40,857 nt of DNA from Flaviaesturariibacter aridisoli (lineage in GTDB: Bacteria > Bacteroidota > Bacteroidia > Chitinophagales > Chitinophagaceae), in contig NZ_SKFH01000084.1 in the NCBI RefSeq assembly GCF_004343705.1, forward strand, positions 1-40,857, given 5' to 3'. Each line of letters opens with the position of its first letter. The first letter of the stretch is position 1. The notes beneath the pieces are model-generated. The model saw nothing but the letters and a program-made list of their open reading frames with translations, ran no database searches and was not told where the DNA came from. Position numbers and translations under genes: made by a program. Shown here one piece after another: positions 9,747 to 17,316 of this stretch.

Positions 9747-10640
9747 ATGAATCGCTTAGCAGGCAAAGTAGTCATCGTCACCGGCGGCGCCACCGGCATC
9801 GGCGAGGCCATCTCCCGCAAATTTGCCCGCGAGGGCGCCTCCGTTGTCGTCAATGGCTACCCCGAAGATCCGGTCAACGACGTCGTGCGCGACATCCTCC
9901 AGGAATCCGGCATCGCCTCCGCCTTCGCCGGCGACGTGTCGCAGGAATCCGTAGCGATGGCCTGCGTACAGCACGCCGTGACCACGTACGGAAAGCTCGA
10001 CGTGCTGATCAACAACGCCGGCGTCTTCCCGGTCATGGCCACCGTGGAGAACTACCCCATCGACGTGTTCGAATACCTGCTCAAGAACAATATCCGCTCG
10101 GCCTTCCTGATGACGCGCTACGCCGTGCCGGAGCTGCGCAAGACGAAGGGCTGTATCGTGTCGGCCGGCTCCGAGTCGGGCTTCCTGGGTCTCGGCGAAA
10201 ACGCGGTGTATGGCGGCACGAAAGGTTTCATGCACGCCTTTACCCGCGGCGTCGCGGTAGAGGGCGCGCCCTATGGCGTCCGCGCCAACTGCGTATGCCC
10301 CGGCGGCATCGACACGGCCTGGACCCACAAGGAAACCGGCCCCATGACCGCCAAGCACGAGCAGATGATCATCCAGGGCACGCCCATGGGCCGCCGCGGC
10401 ACGCCCGAGGAGATCGCCAACGCCTACCTCTTTCTTGCCTCCGATGAAGCTTCCTACGTCACGGGGGCCCTCTTTTCCGTCGACGGCGGCATCACTATCG
10501 GCAAGGGCGCCGTGGGCGACGAGGTGAAGAAAGAAGCCAGCGAAGCGCCCGCCGGCGACCTCCAGCTGCACCACTCCATGGACGGCGCCACCAACATGCT
10601 CCGCGGCCGCGAGCCGCAGCTGGGACAAAAGGCCCCGTAG
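9747..10640 (+). CDS. SDR family NAD(P)-dependent oxidoreductase
   Basis: A 297-residue short-chain dehydrogenase/reductase. Seen: Rossmann cofactor motif TGGATGIG at 12-19, NNAG at 89-92, and catalytic Ser142, Tyr155 and Lys159 (YGGTK), with the usual 13-residue Ser-Tyr spacing; CPGGIDT follows the active site and SVDGG closes the fold near 244-248. Such enzymes oxidise or reduce an alcohol/carbonyl with NAD(P); the substrate cannot be read from sequence. The last 45 residues form a polar tail longer than the classical 250-residue family. The ATG at 9747 is preferred to an in-frame ATG 39 nt upstream because it places the first beta strand directly after the N-terminus. The gene stands alone, divergent from the giant T9SS gene; an octamer repeat array starts immediately after its TAG stop. 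Confidence 0.93.
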   Translation: MNRLAGKVVIVTGGATGIGEAISRKFAREGASVVVNGYPEDPVNDVVRDILQESGIASAFAGDVSQESVAMACVQHAVTTYGKLDVLINNAGVFPVMATVENYPIDVFEYLLKNNIRSAFLMTRYAVPELRKTKGCIVSAGSESGFLGLGENAVYGGTKGFMHAFTRGVAVEGAPYGVRANCVCPGGIDTAWTHKETGPMTAKHEQMIIQGTPMGRRGTPEEIANAYLFLASDEASYVTGALFSVDGGITIGKGAVGDEVKKEASEAPAGDLQLHHSMDGATNMLRGREPQLGQKAP

Positions 10641-10749
10641 GAATACTGGATTACTTGAGTACATGAATAATAGAGTACTTGAGGGAAGGGGTGCGGGTTA
10701 TTTACCTCACCATTCAGGTAATCATGTACTCTATTATTCAAGTAATCCC
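10641..10749. repeat. Octamer-period inverted array directly after the SDR stop codon
   Basis: Starting at the base after the TAG stop, 8-bp words run in phase: GAATACTG (10641), GATTACTT (10649), GAGTACAT (10657), GAATAATA (10665), GAGTACTT (10673). After a spacer of about 30 bp, the complementary words AGGTAATC, ATGTACTC, TATTATTC and AAGTAATC follow at 10716-10747. The arms can fold into a long imperfect hairpin: 11 bp plus 12 bp paired, with an 8-nt bulge equal to one word. The same words recur at 17317-17404. A role in mRNA 3'-end structure is inferred only. Confidence 0.8.
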
Positions 10750-10784
10750 CCCTCGACCCTTTAACCTAATCAATCTTTCCTCCC

Positions 10785-11036
10785 ATGTCGAAGCCCGTAT
10801 TTACCACCAAGTCCTCGACGATCCACAAGATGGATTACAACGAGGCCGAGAAAACGCTGGAGATCGAATTCCGCAGCGGGAACGTATACCGCTACTACAA
10901 CGTGCCGCCCCGGATGTTCAAGGTCTTTCAGCTTTACATCGAATGCGAGGGCTCCGCGGGCTCCTTCTTCAACGAATACATCAAGAACCAGTTTACCTCC
11001 GAGCGGATCAAAGCGGGCTCGGGAGAAGAAGAATAA
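10785..11036 (+). CDS. KTSC domain-containing protein
   Basis: An 83-residue protein that is essentially one KTSC domain. Seen: SSTIHKMDYNEAEKTLEIEF near the N-terminus, then GNVYRYYNVPP and GSFFNEYIKNQF, matching the family pattern of a repeated beta hairpin followed by a Phe-Asn helix. KTSC domains are small and occur alone or fused to nucleases and lysyl-tRNA synthetase-like proteins; their biochemical role is not established. It lies 62 bp upstream of the Fpg/Nei-like gene on the same strand, separated by an 8-bp perfect hairpin, so co-transcription is possible but not certain. Confidence 0.85.
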   Translation: MSKPVFTTKSSTIHKMDYNEAEKTLEIEFRSGNVYRYYNVPPRMFKVFQLYIECEGSAGSFFNEYIKNQFTSERIKAGSGEEE

Positions 11037-11039
11037 GTT

Positions 11040-11061
11040 ACCGGTTATTCGATTAACCGGT
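11040..11061 (+). terminator. Perfect hairpin between the KTSC and Fpg/Nei-like genes
   Basis: ACCGGTTA (11040-11047) and TAACCGGT (11054-11061) pair perfectly around a 6-nt loop, starting four bases after the KTSC stop codon. There is no clear T-tract on either side, so it may be a weak terminator, a processing site or a palindromic binding site. Confidence 0.45.
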
Positions 11062-11098
11062 TCATGGGCATTTCATCTAAATGCCGAACAAATCAACC

Positions 11099-11839
11099 AT
11101 GGAAGGACCGAGTCTTGTTATTTTGAAAGAGCAGGCCGTGAAATTCGTGGGCAAGCCCGTCATCGCCGCCACGGGCGCGGCGCGGATCGACTTCGACCGC
11201 ATTACCGGCCAGACCCTGCGCCGCCTCGACACCTGGGGCAAGCACTTCCTGATGCTGTTCGACGACTGCTACATCCGCATCCACTACCTGATGTTCGGAA
11301 ATTATTACATCGACAGCCGGCATGACAACCCCGAAAAGGTTGCCAAGCTCACCCTGCAGTTTCGCAACGGCGAATGGAACCACTATAACTGCGCCGTCAA
11401 GATCAACGAGGGCACCGATATCGACGCCGTCTACGATTTCCGTATCGACCTGATGAACGACCAATGGGATCCCGCACGGGCGCGCAAAACGCTGGAGGCG
11501 CACCCCGGCCGGCTCGTGAGCGACGCCCTGCTGGACCAGCAGGTGTTCTCCGGCCTCGGCAACATCATGAAGAACGAAATCCTCTTCCGCACGCGCATCC
11601 ACCCCGAAAGCCGCGTGGGCGCCCTGCCCGACAAAAAGCTGAAGGAGCTCGTCGCCGAAGCGCGCACCTATGCTTTCGACTTTCTCCACTGGAAAAAAGA
11701 GGGCACCCTCAAGCGCCACTGGCAGGCACACACGAAAAAGATCTGTCCGCGCTGCGACATTCCGCTCATCAAGCGCCACACCGGCGTCACGCCCCGCCGC
11801 AGCTTCTTTTGTGAGCAGTGCCAGGAGTTGTACGTGTAG
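11099..11839 (+). CDS. Fpg/Nei family DNA glycosylase homologue lacking the N-terminal proline
   Basis: A 246-residue member of the formamidopyrimidine-DNA glycosylase / endonuclease VIII family, which removes oxidised bases and nicks the abasic site. Seen: N-terminus MEGPSLVILKE, conserved Lys48 in WGKHF, helix-two-turn-helix segment DALLDQQVFSGLGNIMKNE, and a C-terminal zinc finger with Cys216, Cys219, Cys238 and Cys241 and a basic turn at Arg233-Arg234. In classical family members Met1 is removed to expose catalytic Pro2 (MPEGP or MPELP); here Glu directly follows Met. An upstream ATG at 11081 would add six residues beginning Met-Pro, but the family's EGP motif would then not be N-terminal, so 11099 is favoured. 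Homology is secure. Glycosylase/lyase chemistry is uncertain. Confidence 0.85.
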   Translation: MEGPSLVILKEQAVKFVGKPVIAATGAARIDFDRITGQTLRRLDTWGKHFLMLFDDCYIRIHYLMFGNYYIDSRHDNPEKVAKLTLQFRNGEWNHYNCAVKINEGTDIDAVYDFRIDLMNDQWDPARARKTLEAHPGRLVSDALLDQQVFSGLGNIMKNEILFRTRIHPESRVGALPDKKLKELVAEARTYAFDFLHWKKEGTLKRHWQAHTKKICPRCDIPLIKRHTGVTPRRSFFCEQCQELYV

Positions 11840-11862
11840 GCGCAGAGGCGCTCCAATTGTAC

Positions 11863-11913
11863 GTCAGTGCGAGCGAAACGAAGGGGCTCAGGGACGGTCC
11901 GCCCCGCAATTAG
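11863..11913. repeat. Possible short copy of a GTCATTGC-type palindromic element
   Basis: GTCAGTGCGAGCGAAACGAA begins at 11863, and the complementary-looking end GCCCCGCAATTAG closes the element near 11913, with GGGGC/GCCCC able to pair inside. The termini resemble those of the larger element at 36293-36448. Otherwise the 11840-11971 gap between convergent genes holds nothing recognisable. Confidence 0.4.
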
Positions 11914-11971
11914 AGATGGGCGGTACTCCTGGCTTTCCTTGCAATACCGATGTGCTGCGACGTACAGGCGG

Positions 11972-12745
11972 TCAGGGAACGACGACGATCTTCTCCGTTT
12001 GTTGCCGGCCCCTGGCGAATTGCAGGCGCAGCAGGTACGAGCCGGGCGGGATACCGGAAAGTGAGATCGTTCCCGGGTCGCCGGCAGGCCGGCCCCACTG
12101 GCGCAACAGCCTTCCGCCCATATCAAACAGAAAGAGGCTTTGCAGGTCTGCGGTACCCGGCACATGCACGACGTCGCGGGCAGGATTGGGGTAAACGCGC
12201 GTTTCTACGGCCGCAACGGCCGGCGGCCGGCGTACATAGGCGCGCCGGGTGCGCAGGATACAGCCCCCGCAGCGGATGCGGCGGATTACCGGCGCCGTAA
12301 CGACTACTTCTTTCAATTCAGCCAACGGTTCCATCCGGATCGCCGGCAGCGTGTCGGCCGTCGTCACCTCCACCGTGCGGAAGCCGGCATAACTCACCCG
12401 CAGTACGGCCGGTCGTGACAGCCGCGGCACCCGGAACAAGCCGTTCGAGTCGGCCAGCACCGCGGTGCCGTTGGCCAGCGTGATACTGGCAAACGGCAAG
12501 CCCTTGCCCTGCAGGTCTGTTACGGTGCCCCGGAGCTCCCGCAGGCGATCCTGCCCGTCGATAACAAAACAGCTATGATACCGGCCCCTGAGGGCCGATC
12601 GCAAGTCCACATACCCGGCACCCGGGGCGTGCTGCTGCGCGGTATCCACCTTTCGGCGAGCGGCCGACCCCGGTTGAGCATTGGCGTTACCTGCGAGCAG
12701 TGCGCTCACCAGTACCAGAACGGGCGATCTCCATGACAGGAACAT
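11972..12745 (-). CDS. Secreted protein with carboxypeptidase-regulatory-like domain and T9SS type A sorting domain
   Basis: A 257-residue protein starting at the ATG at 12743-12745, chosen because it gives a clean signal peptide (MFLSWRSPVLVLVSALLAGN, cleavage near NANA). The middle segment (LRGTVTDLQGKGLPFASITL through VLRVSYAGFRTVEV) is a CarboxypepD_reg-like beta-sandwich, as found at the N-terminus of TonB receptors. A basic, Cys-containing linker (RCGGCILRTRRA) follows. The C-terminus, from VYPNPARDVVHV to the end, is a Por-type T9SS sorting domain. Inferred to be exported through T9SS and surface-attached; its ligand is unknown. A 21-bp tandem array lies upstream. Frames open far upstream of this ATG pass through that array and are not believed coding. 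Confidence 0.82.
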   Translation of the reverse strand: MFLSWRSPVLVLVSALLAGNANAQPGSAARRKVDTAQQHAPGAGYVDLRSALRGRYHSCFVIDGQDRLRELRGTVTDLQGKGLPFASITLANGTAVLADSNGLFRVPRLSRPAVLRVSYAGFRTVEVTTADTLPAIRMEPLAELKEVVVTAPVIRRIRCGGCILRTRRAYVRRPPAVAAVETRVYPNPARDVVHVPGTADLQSLFLFDMGGRLLRQWGRPAGDPGTISLSGIPPGSYLLRLQFARGRQQTEKIVVVP

Positions 12746-12846
12746 ACGGATTGGTTTACAGTGACGACAGGATGTATTCGAAAGACCGTCGGACAAAGGC
12801 CAATGCTGCATCAGCAACAAGCTTCCCGCTGATAATGGCCGGAGAA

Positions 12847-13110
12847 CACTGGTGAACACCCGGAGAACGCTTATGCCTGCCCGAAAATGCCATAGGAGCG
12901 GCGGGAGATCGCTTGGAACGAGCCAAAGATGACAGGTAGGCAGCCAGAACTGACAGGTGGGCAGCGGAAGATGGCTCGTACAACGTTGGAGATCGTTTGT
13001 ATGGGTACCGACATGACAGGTATGCATACGAACATGACAGGTATACAGGTGGAGGCGACAGGTAGAAAACCGGGGCCGACAGGTATGCAGCCCGGGATGA
13101 CAGGTATGCA
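12847..13110. repeat. Strict 21-bp tandem array, about 13 degenerate units
   Basis: Units recur with exact 21-bp phase and no indels. GACAGG cores begin at 12931, 12952, 13015, 13036, 13057, 13078 and 13099. A second unit type (GAGATCGCTTGG-like) occupies the in-phase positions 12868, 12910 and 12994, and weaker units fill 12847, 12889 and 12973. The core is GACAGGTATGCA followed by about 9 variable bases. Out-of-phase look-alikes occur at 12735 and 12766, the former overlapping the start of the downstream T9SS gene. The period equals two DNA helical turns. Several frames stay open through the array on both strands simply because the unit lacks stops. Confidence 0.85.
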
Positions 13111-13133
13111 GCCGCCCCGCCAGCAAATCGCCC

Positions 13134-13168
13134 AACCGGAAACAAGCAACCGGCAACCGGCAACAAAA
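13134..13168. repeat. Heptamer array of AACCGGC-type words
   Basis: Five in-phase 7-bp words: AACCGGA (13134), AACAAGC (13141), AACCGGC (13148), AACCGGC (13155), AACAAAA (13162). The last merges into the T-tract side of the terminator of the T9SS gene at 13222. Confidence 0.6.
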
Positions 13169-13196
13169 AAAGGCCGCCCCTTGCGGGACGGCCTTG
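13163..13196 (-). terminator. Intrinsic terminator of the PKD-repeat T9SS gene
   Basis: On the minus strand AAGGCCG pairs with CGGCCTT, with three further G-C pairs and one mismatch around a short loop, and the stem is followed by a run of seven T. It lies 26 bp after the stop codon at 13222. Confidence 0.8.
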
Positions 13197-13221
13197 CCAG
13201 AACAAAGGAGCAGGCTCCTGT

Positions 13222-14877
13222 TTAGAGTTTCACGATCGTGCGAACGATCGAAGTACCCGTGCGGGGGTCAGCGAACTGGATCGAGTAGGAACCGGGGCGC
13301 AGGGCGCTCAGGTCTACTTGGATGTTGGTGGAGGCCACGCGGCGTACCGGCATCAGGATCGTTCCGTAGGCGTCGCGCACCAGCACGTCGAGCTGCTGGG
13401 CGGTACCGCTGTACTGTACGCGAACCACACCCGTGCTGGGGTTCGGGCCAGCGATCACCGAACGGTCGAAGGCGATACGTGCGTCGGCGTCACCGGTGCC
13501 CGTGCTGCCGGCTGTGCAGTTTTGCGTCTGCACCTGGAAGGTCATCGGCGTACCCACGCAATGGTTGGCGATCGGCGTTACGGCGATGGTGGAGGTCACA
13601 CCCACCGTGTTGGAAGCGGTGAACGCGGGGATCGTGTTGGTGCCCTTGCGCTGCGACAGGCCGATGGCGGCGTTGGAGGAGGTCCAGGCAAAGTAGGTAC
13701 CCGGCGTTGCGCTGCTGAAAGACATCGGCGCCACAGCGGTGCCGGTGCAATAGAACTGGTCGGCAACGGGGTTGGCCTCCGGTACCGGGTTAACGGCAAT
13801 ACGGAAGGCCATGTTGCGGAAGGTGCAACCCGTGCCGCCCGAGGGCTTCACGTTGAACTGCGCATACTCGATGGCAGGGCCCGCATTGCCGGCCACGAAC
13901 GAAGGCAGGTCGCCGGAGCCCGAAGCCACGAAACCGATGTTGGGGTTGCTGTTCGTCCAGTTGTAGGTCAGGCCCTGGATGGGGCTGCTGAACGTAACAG
14001 GATTGGTGGGGGAACCGGAGCAGAGCGATTGGTTGGGAACATTGTTCATACCGGTAGGCATCGCGATCTGCGGGCGAACGGCGATCTGCGTGTTGAGGGT
14101 GCCACCCGAATACGTATACGATGCGGTGTGCAGGCCGGCAGTAGATGCGGCCAGGTCCACGTCACCGGTCACAGGATCGATCGAGAGCCCGGCGTCGCCG
14201 CTGTACACGCCGCCGGCCGGGTACGAATTGGTGATCGTGGCGCTACCGCTGGTGCCGCAGTAAGGGCTGCCGCTATACGTGAAAGCAGGCACCGTGTAAT
14301 CCAGCACTGCGTATGCCGGCATAGCTACAATAAAAGGCCGCTCGCCCGCCATGCGGAACAGGTACTGACTCGTGTGCGCATGGATGGTGGGCTGAAGAAC
14401 CCACTCCATTTCATAGGTAGTGGTCATCGCCTGGTCAACGTGGAAACTGATCACGGCAGGGCCGCTTCCGTCTCCGACGTAGCCGCCCATGTGCGGAACC
14501 GTACCAGAAAGCTGGTCGGTGGTGGGCGTACCGCCCGTCACGTTCGGACTCGTGGCAATCACGAAATCGTTGCTGGTGTTGTTGGTGACCGAGATCCAGA
14601 CGCCGCTGCCATCCGCCATGTACTGCAGTCCGGCAGCAACCACCGTGTCCTTCGTTTCCGGACCAGAAACATCGTAGCTCATACGCAGGCGCAGGGTTTG
14701 ACCAGCCGCATTGGAGAGGGAAAGGGGCGTGCCTTCAGGAGCGCGCCAGGTGGCGGTGGCTTCATTGCCGTCGTCGTTGCGCCAGCGATACTGCGTTGGC
14801 GAGATAAAGCTGCCTCCGAATGCGAAGGCCGATGCGCTGCTCACGAGCAACGCCAGGAAGAGTACCATTTTTCTCAT
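13222..14877 (-). CDS. T9SS type A sorting domain protein with PKD-like repeats
   Basis: A 551-residue secreted protein. Seen: signal peptide about 1-19 (MRKMVLFLALLVSSASAFAF); an N-terminal domain of about 180 residues of unrecognised family; a TYSGSPYCGTSG unit with the companion motif GDVDLAASTAG; two PKD-like units of the same family as in the giant protein at 1-9500 (NWTNSNPNIGFVASGSGDLP and AWTSSNAAIGLSQ); and a C-terminal Por-type sorting domain from about 476 (AGPNPSTGVVRV to TIVKL). It is inferred to be exported by T9SS and displayed on the surface. It starts 17 bp after the lnt stop on the same strand, so it may be read from the lnt transcript. A strong terminator follows. Confidence 0.88.
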   Translation of the reverse strand: MRKMVLFLALLVSSASAFAFGGSFISPTQYRWRNDDGNEATATWRAPEGTPLSLSNAAGQTLRLRMSYDVSGPETKDTVVAAGLQYMADGSGVWISVTNNTSNDFVIATSPNVTGGTPTTDQLSGTVPHMGGYVGDGSGPAVISFHVDQAMTTTYEMEWVLQPTIHAHTSQYLFRMAGERPFIVAMPAYAVLDYTVPAFTYSGSPYCGTSGSATITNSYPAGGVYSGDAGLSIDPVTGDVDLAASTAGLHTASYTYSGGTLNTQIAVRPQIAMPTGMNNVPNQSLCSGSPTNPVTFSSPIQGLTYNWTNSNPNIGFVASGSGDLPSFVAGNAGPAIEYAQFNVKPSGGTGCTFRNMAFRIAVNPVPEANPVADQFYCTGTAVAPMSFSSATPGTYFAWTSSNAAIGLSQRKGTNTIPAFTASNTVGVTSTIAVTPIANHCVGTPMTFQVQTQNCTAGSTGTGDADARIAFDRSVIAGPNPSTGVVRVQYSGTAQQLDVLVRDAYGTILMPVRRVASTNIQVDLSALRPGSYSIQFADPRTGTSIVRTIVKL

Positions 14878-14894
14878 GATCGTGTGTTTGGGGA

Positions 14895-16466
14895 TTATTG
14901 TTTAGGTTTCGAAAAAAAGCGGTTACAGGTCGCCAATACGACCAGGATGAACAGGTTGAAGAAGAGATGCGAAGGGGGCAGCCCCTCGTGCAGTTGCAGG
15001 CTGGCGGGGCGCGCCGCGGGCTCGTGGCCGTCGAAGCGGGCGGCGATATCGCCGGCGGCCCGGATGACGCCGGCCACGCCCATGTTGATGTTCACGACAA
15101 GGTCCTTACGGTTCTCCACGGCGCGGATGCGGCACTGGTTGAAGTGCCCTGCCGCCACATAGGTGTCGGCAAACCAGTTGTCGTTGCCCAGCACAGCCAG
15201 CCAGGTAGCGCCGGCGGCGGCGCGGGCGCGGGCTTGCGCGGGAATCGTGGCCTCGTTGCACAGCAGCAGTCCGGCCGGGCCCCAGGCCGACGGCACGGGG
15301 GCGCCGCCCGACCCGGCGCGGAAGCGCGTGCCGTTGCCACTCTGGAAAGGCAGTACCAGTCCGCCCACAAAGGGGCGTTCGGCGCCTGCGAGCAATTCCT
15401 GTTTGTCGTAACGCCCTTGCAACGCGCCTGCCCCGTCAAAGAGGTACAGCGAGTTGCTCCGCAGCGGGTCGGCCGCGGTGCCGTCCGACGACATGCCGAG
15501 CAGCATTGCCGAGCCGGCGGCCGTGCTCGTGGTTCGCAGCGCGCCCACAAAGTCGTCGTCGGGTCGGTAGGTCCAGGGCACGGTGGTTTCGGTCCACACG
15601 GTAAGCGCCGGGCGCAATGCCGCCGCCTGGCGGTTGAGGGCGAGGAGGTGTTGAACGAGCTGGTTGCCGTTTTCGGGATCCCACAAAAGGTCGGTAGACA
15701 GGGCGGGTTGCACGAGGGCCACGTCTATGGAAGGCAGGCTGGCCGCTTTCGTTTCGGCAGCGCGGTGGAGCGCCCATCCGCCCGTAAGTTGCAACAGCAG
15801 CAGGGCCCCTGCGGGCAGGGCGGCGCGCCAGCGGCGCGTATGCCAGGAAACGGCGAAGAGGTAGGCGGGAACCACCAGCAGGAAGGTCAGCGCAAACACG
15901 CCTCCAAACACCGCGGGCTGCAGCAGCAACGTGCTTTGTCCCGCGGCGGAGCCCCAGGCATAGCTCATAAAGGGCACGGCGCTGAACAGCCAGGCGCGCC
16001 CCCATTCGAACAACACCCACACGGCGCCAAAGAACAGGGCGTTGCCCCAGTGGGCGGCGGCGCTGCTGCCCCGGCGGCGCAGGAACGCGAAAAGGGCGAA
16101 CTGCAGCCCGAAAAAGGGTGCCATCAGGGTCCAGGAAGCCACGTAGCAGCCGATAGCCATGAGCCAGTTGCCACCGGTGTATTTCAGCAGCACCGGCACC
16201 ATCCAGTAATTGAGCAGGATGGCCGTTCCGCACATAAAGGCCACACCCGTTACGGCGGCCTCGCGCAGGCTCCGGGCCTGCAGCAACAGGATGGCGGCGC
16301 AGGCCACAGCCAGAAGACCCGGCACATACTGCACGCGGGCCACCGCCAGCGTATTGCACACGCAGGCGAGCAGCAGGGGCAGCCAATGGCGGCGCAGGAA
16401 GCCGCGCGGGGGAGGCGGGGCTTGCACGACGGTTTCCTTGTGAAGGGGACGCGTTGCAGTGGTCAT
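14895..16466 (-). CDS. lnt: Apolipoprotein N-acyltransferase
   Basis: A 523-residue inner-membrane enzyme that transfers an acyl chain to the N-terminal diacylglyceryl-cysteine of lipoproteins, the last maturation step. Seen: multiple hydrophobic segments over the first 230 residues, then a nitrilase-like domain with the expected catalytic triad Glu293 (WTETTVPW), Lys355 (YDKQELL) and Cys403 (LLLCNEATIP), followed by a final hydrophobic helix near the C-terminus (NLFILVVLATCN). The spacing of Glu, Lys and Cys resembles E. coli Lnt (267, 335, 387). The start at 16464-16466 is preferred to longer readings because upstream codons run through the palindromic intergenic region. Downstream, 17 bp away, is a T9SS cargo gene. 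Confidence 0.92.
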   Translation of the reverse strand: MTTATRPLHKETVVQAPPPPRGFLRRHWLPLLLACVCNTLAVARVQYVPGLLAVACAAILLLQARSLREAAVTGVAFMCGTAILLNYWMVPVLLKYTGGNWLMAIGCYVASWTLMAPFFGLQFALFAFLRRRGSSAAAHWGNALFFGAVWVLFEWGRAWLFSAVPFMSYAWGSAAGQSTLLLQPAVFGGVFALTFLLVVPAYLFAVSWHTRRWRAALPAGALLLLQLTGGWALHRAAETKAASLPSIDVALVQPALSTDLLWDPENGNQLVQHLLALNRQAAALRPALTVWTETTVPWTYRPDDDFVGALRTTSTAAGSAMLLGMSSDGTAADPLRSNSLYLFDGAGALQGRYDKQELLAGAERPFVGGLVLPFQSGNGTRFRAGSGGAPVPSAWGPAGLLLCNEATIPAQARARAAAGATWLAVLGNDNWFADTYVAAGHFNQCRIRAVENRKDLVVNINMGVAGVIRAAGDIAARFDGHEPAARPASLQLHEGLPPSHLFFNLFILVVLATCNRFFSKPKQ

Positions 16467-16570
16467 AAGCAGGAGCGCCCGGGGCGCAACTTGGTAGTGT
16501 GTTGTTTGGTGATACGGCGCAATCGGTAAAGGACGGTCAGGGGAAATCCTTATTGACAGCAAATATAGAC

Positions 16571-16619
16571 GACGCCGCGAGATAATTTCCGCGGCGTCAA
16601 AAATTCCGTATAAATACGG
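16571..16619 (-). terminator. Two hairpins after the PAP2-like gene, upstream of lnt
   Basis: CCGTAT/ATACGG (16606-16619) forms a small stem followed on the minus strand by AATTTTTG, a plausible weak terminator eight bases after the PAP2-like stop. A second perfect 9-bp stem, GACGCCGCG/CGCGGCGTC (16571-16598), follows with a 10-nt loop. The rest of the gap to lnt shows no clear signal. Confidence 0.5.
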
Positions 16620-16626
16620 CAAATGG

Positions 16627-17277
16627 TCAGGAAAGCCAGGCGGCGATCATCATGGAGAGTGCGCCCACAAAGAGGCCGCTGTATACTTCGGCGCTGTTGT
16701 GGTCGCCCGAAAGCAGGCGGGCCGTGCAGATAAGCCCGGTCAGCAGCAGGCCTACCGAAAGGTAGAAGCCCCAGGCAAAGGGCGAGGCGAGGGCCAGCAC
16801 AAACAGGAAGGTGACGCCGGTGCCGGCGGCGAGGGCGTGCATTGAGATCTTAAGCCAGGCGTTGAGCACGAGGCCCGCGCTGGAGGCGAGGAACACGCCC
16901 AGGGCGAAGGCCGCCAGCGGCAGCGGGAAGGATCCCTGCTTGTGCAGCACGTACCACATCCAGAAGTAATAAATGCCGCAGCCCACGTAGGGAATGATGC
17001 GGTCTTTCTGCGAGCGCAGGCGGATGGAGTCCACGAAGCCGAGGCCTTTGGCCAGCAGCACCGTTACGAGCGGAAACAGGATGTACATCAGCCCGAAGGA
17101 AAGCGAGATCCGCGTTTTCACCAGCGGGTCGAGCGCGATGGTGAGCGGGCTCACCCACAGGGTGAACAGCAGGATATATACCGGGATGAACAGCGGGTGC
17201 AGCACCACGGAAATGAATTCGGCGCCCCAGCGGAGGGCGGGATGGAAAGCAGGTGCTGCAGGCGTGTCGGGGGTCAT
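16627..17277 (-). CDS. PAP2-like integral membrane protein
   Basis: A 216-residue, strongly hydrophobic protein with about six predicted membrane segments. Three short conserved stretches resemble the PAP2 phosphatase motifs: RSQKDRIIPY (compare KX6RP), KISMHALAAGTG (compare PSGH) and ARLLSGDHNSAEVYSG (compare SRX5HX3D). The histidines are present, but the canonical Pro-Ser-Gly of motif 2 and the final Asp (here Glu) are altered. PAP2 enzymes dephosphorylate lipid phosphates such as undecaprenyl or phosphatidyl phosphates; activity here is uncertain. A TACCTTTG box sits 7 nt before the ATG, suggesting its own promoter even though rpoN lies upstream on the same strand. Confidence 0.75.
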   Translation of the reverse strand: MTPDTPAAPAFHPALRWGAEFISVVLHPLFIPVYILLFTLWVSPLTIALDPLVKTRISLSFGLMYILFPLVTVLLAKGLGFVDSIRLRSQKDRIIPYVGCGIYYFWMWYVLHKQGSFPLPLAAFALGVFLASSAGLVLNAWLKISMHALAAGTGVTFLFVLALASPFAWGFYLSVGLLLTGLICTARLLSGDHNSAEVYSGLFVGALSMMIAAWLS

Positions 17278-17284
17278 GAGGGAG

Positions 17285-17292
17285 CAAAGGTA
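17285..17292 (-). promoter_or_regulatory. TACCTTTG -7 box just before the PAP2-like start
   Basis: On the minus strand TACCTTTG ends 7 nt before the ATG at 17277. This matches the Bacteroidota -7 consensus TAnnTTTG and predicts a leaderless or near-leaderless mRNA. No clear -33 TTG is seen. Confidence 0.6.
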
Positions 17293-17316
17293 GCGAAGGA
17301 GGGAGAACGATTAATT

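Noticed and set aside
12847-13110. 21-bp array considered as a CRISPR
   Set aside because: Conserved cores are only about 12 bp, unit spacing is 21 bp without room for spacers, and no cas genes are nearby.
12929-13225. Plus-strand frame reading Met-Thr-Gly-Met-Gln-Pro repeats through the 21-bp array
   Set aside because: Open only because the repeat unit lacks stops; other frames on the opposite strand are open for the same reason, and there is no start signal or family support.
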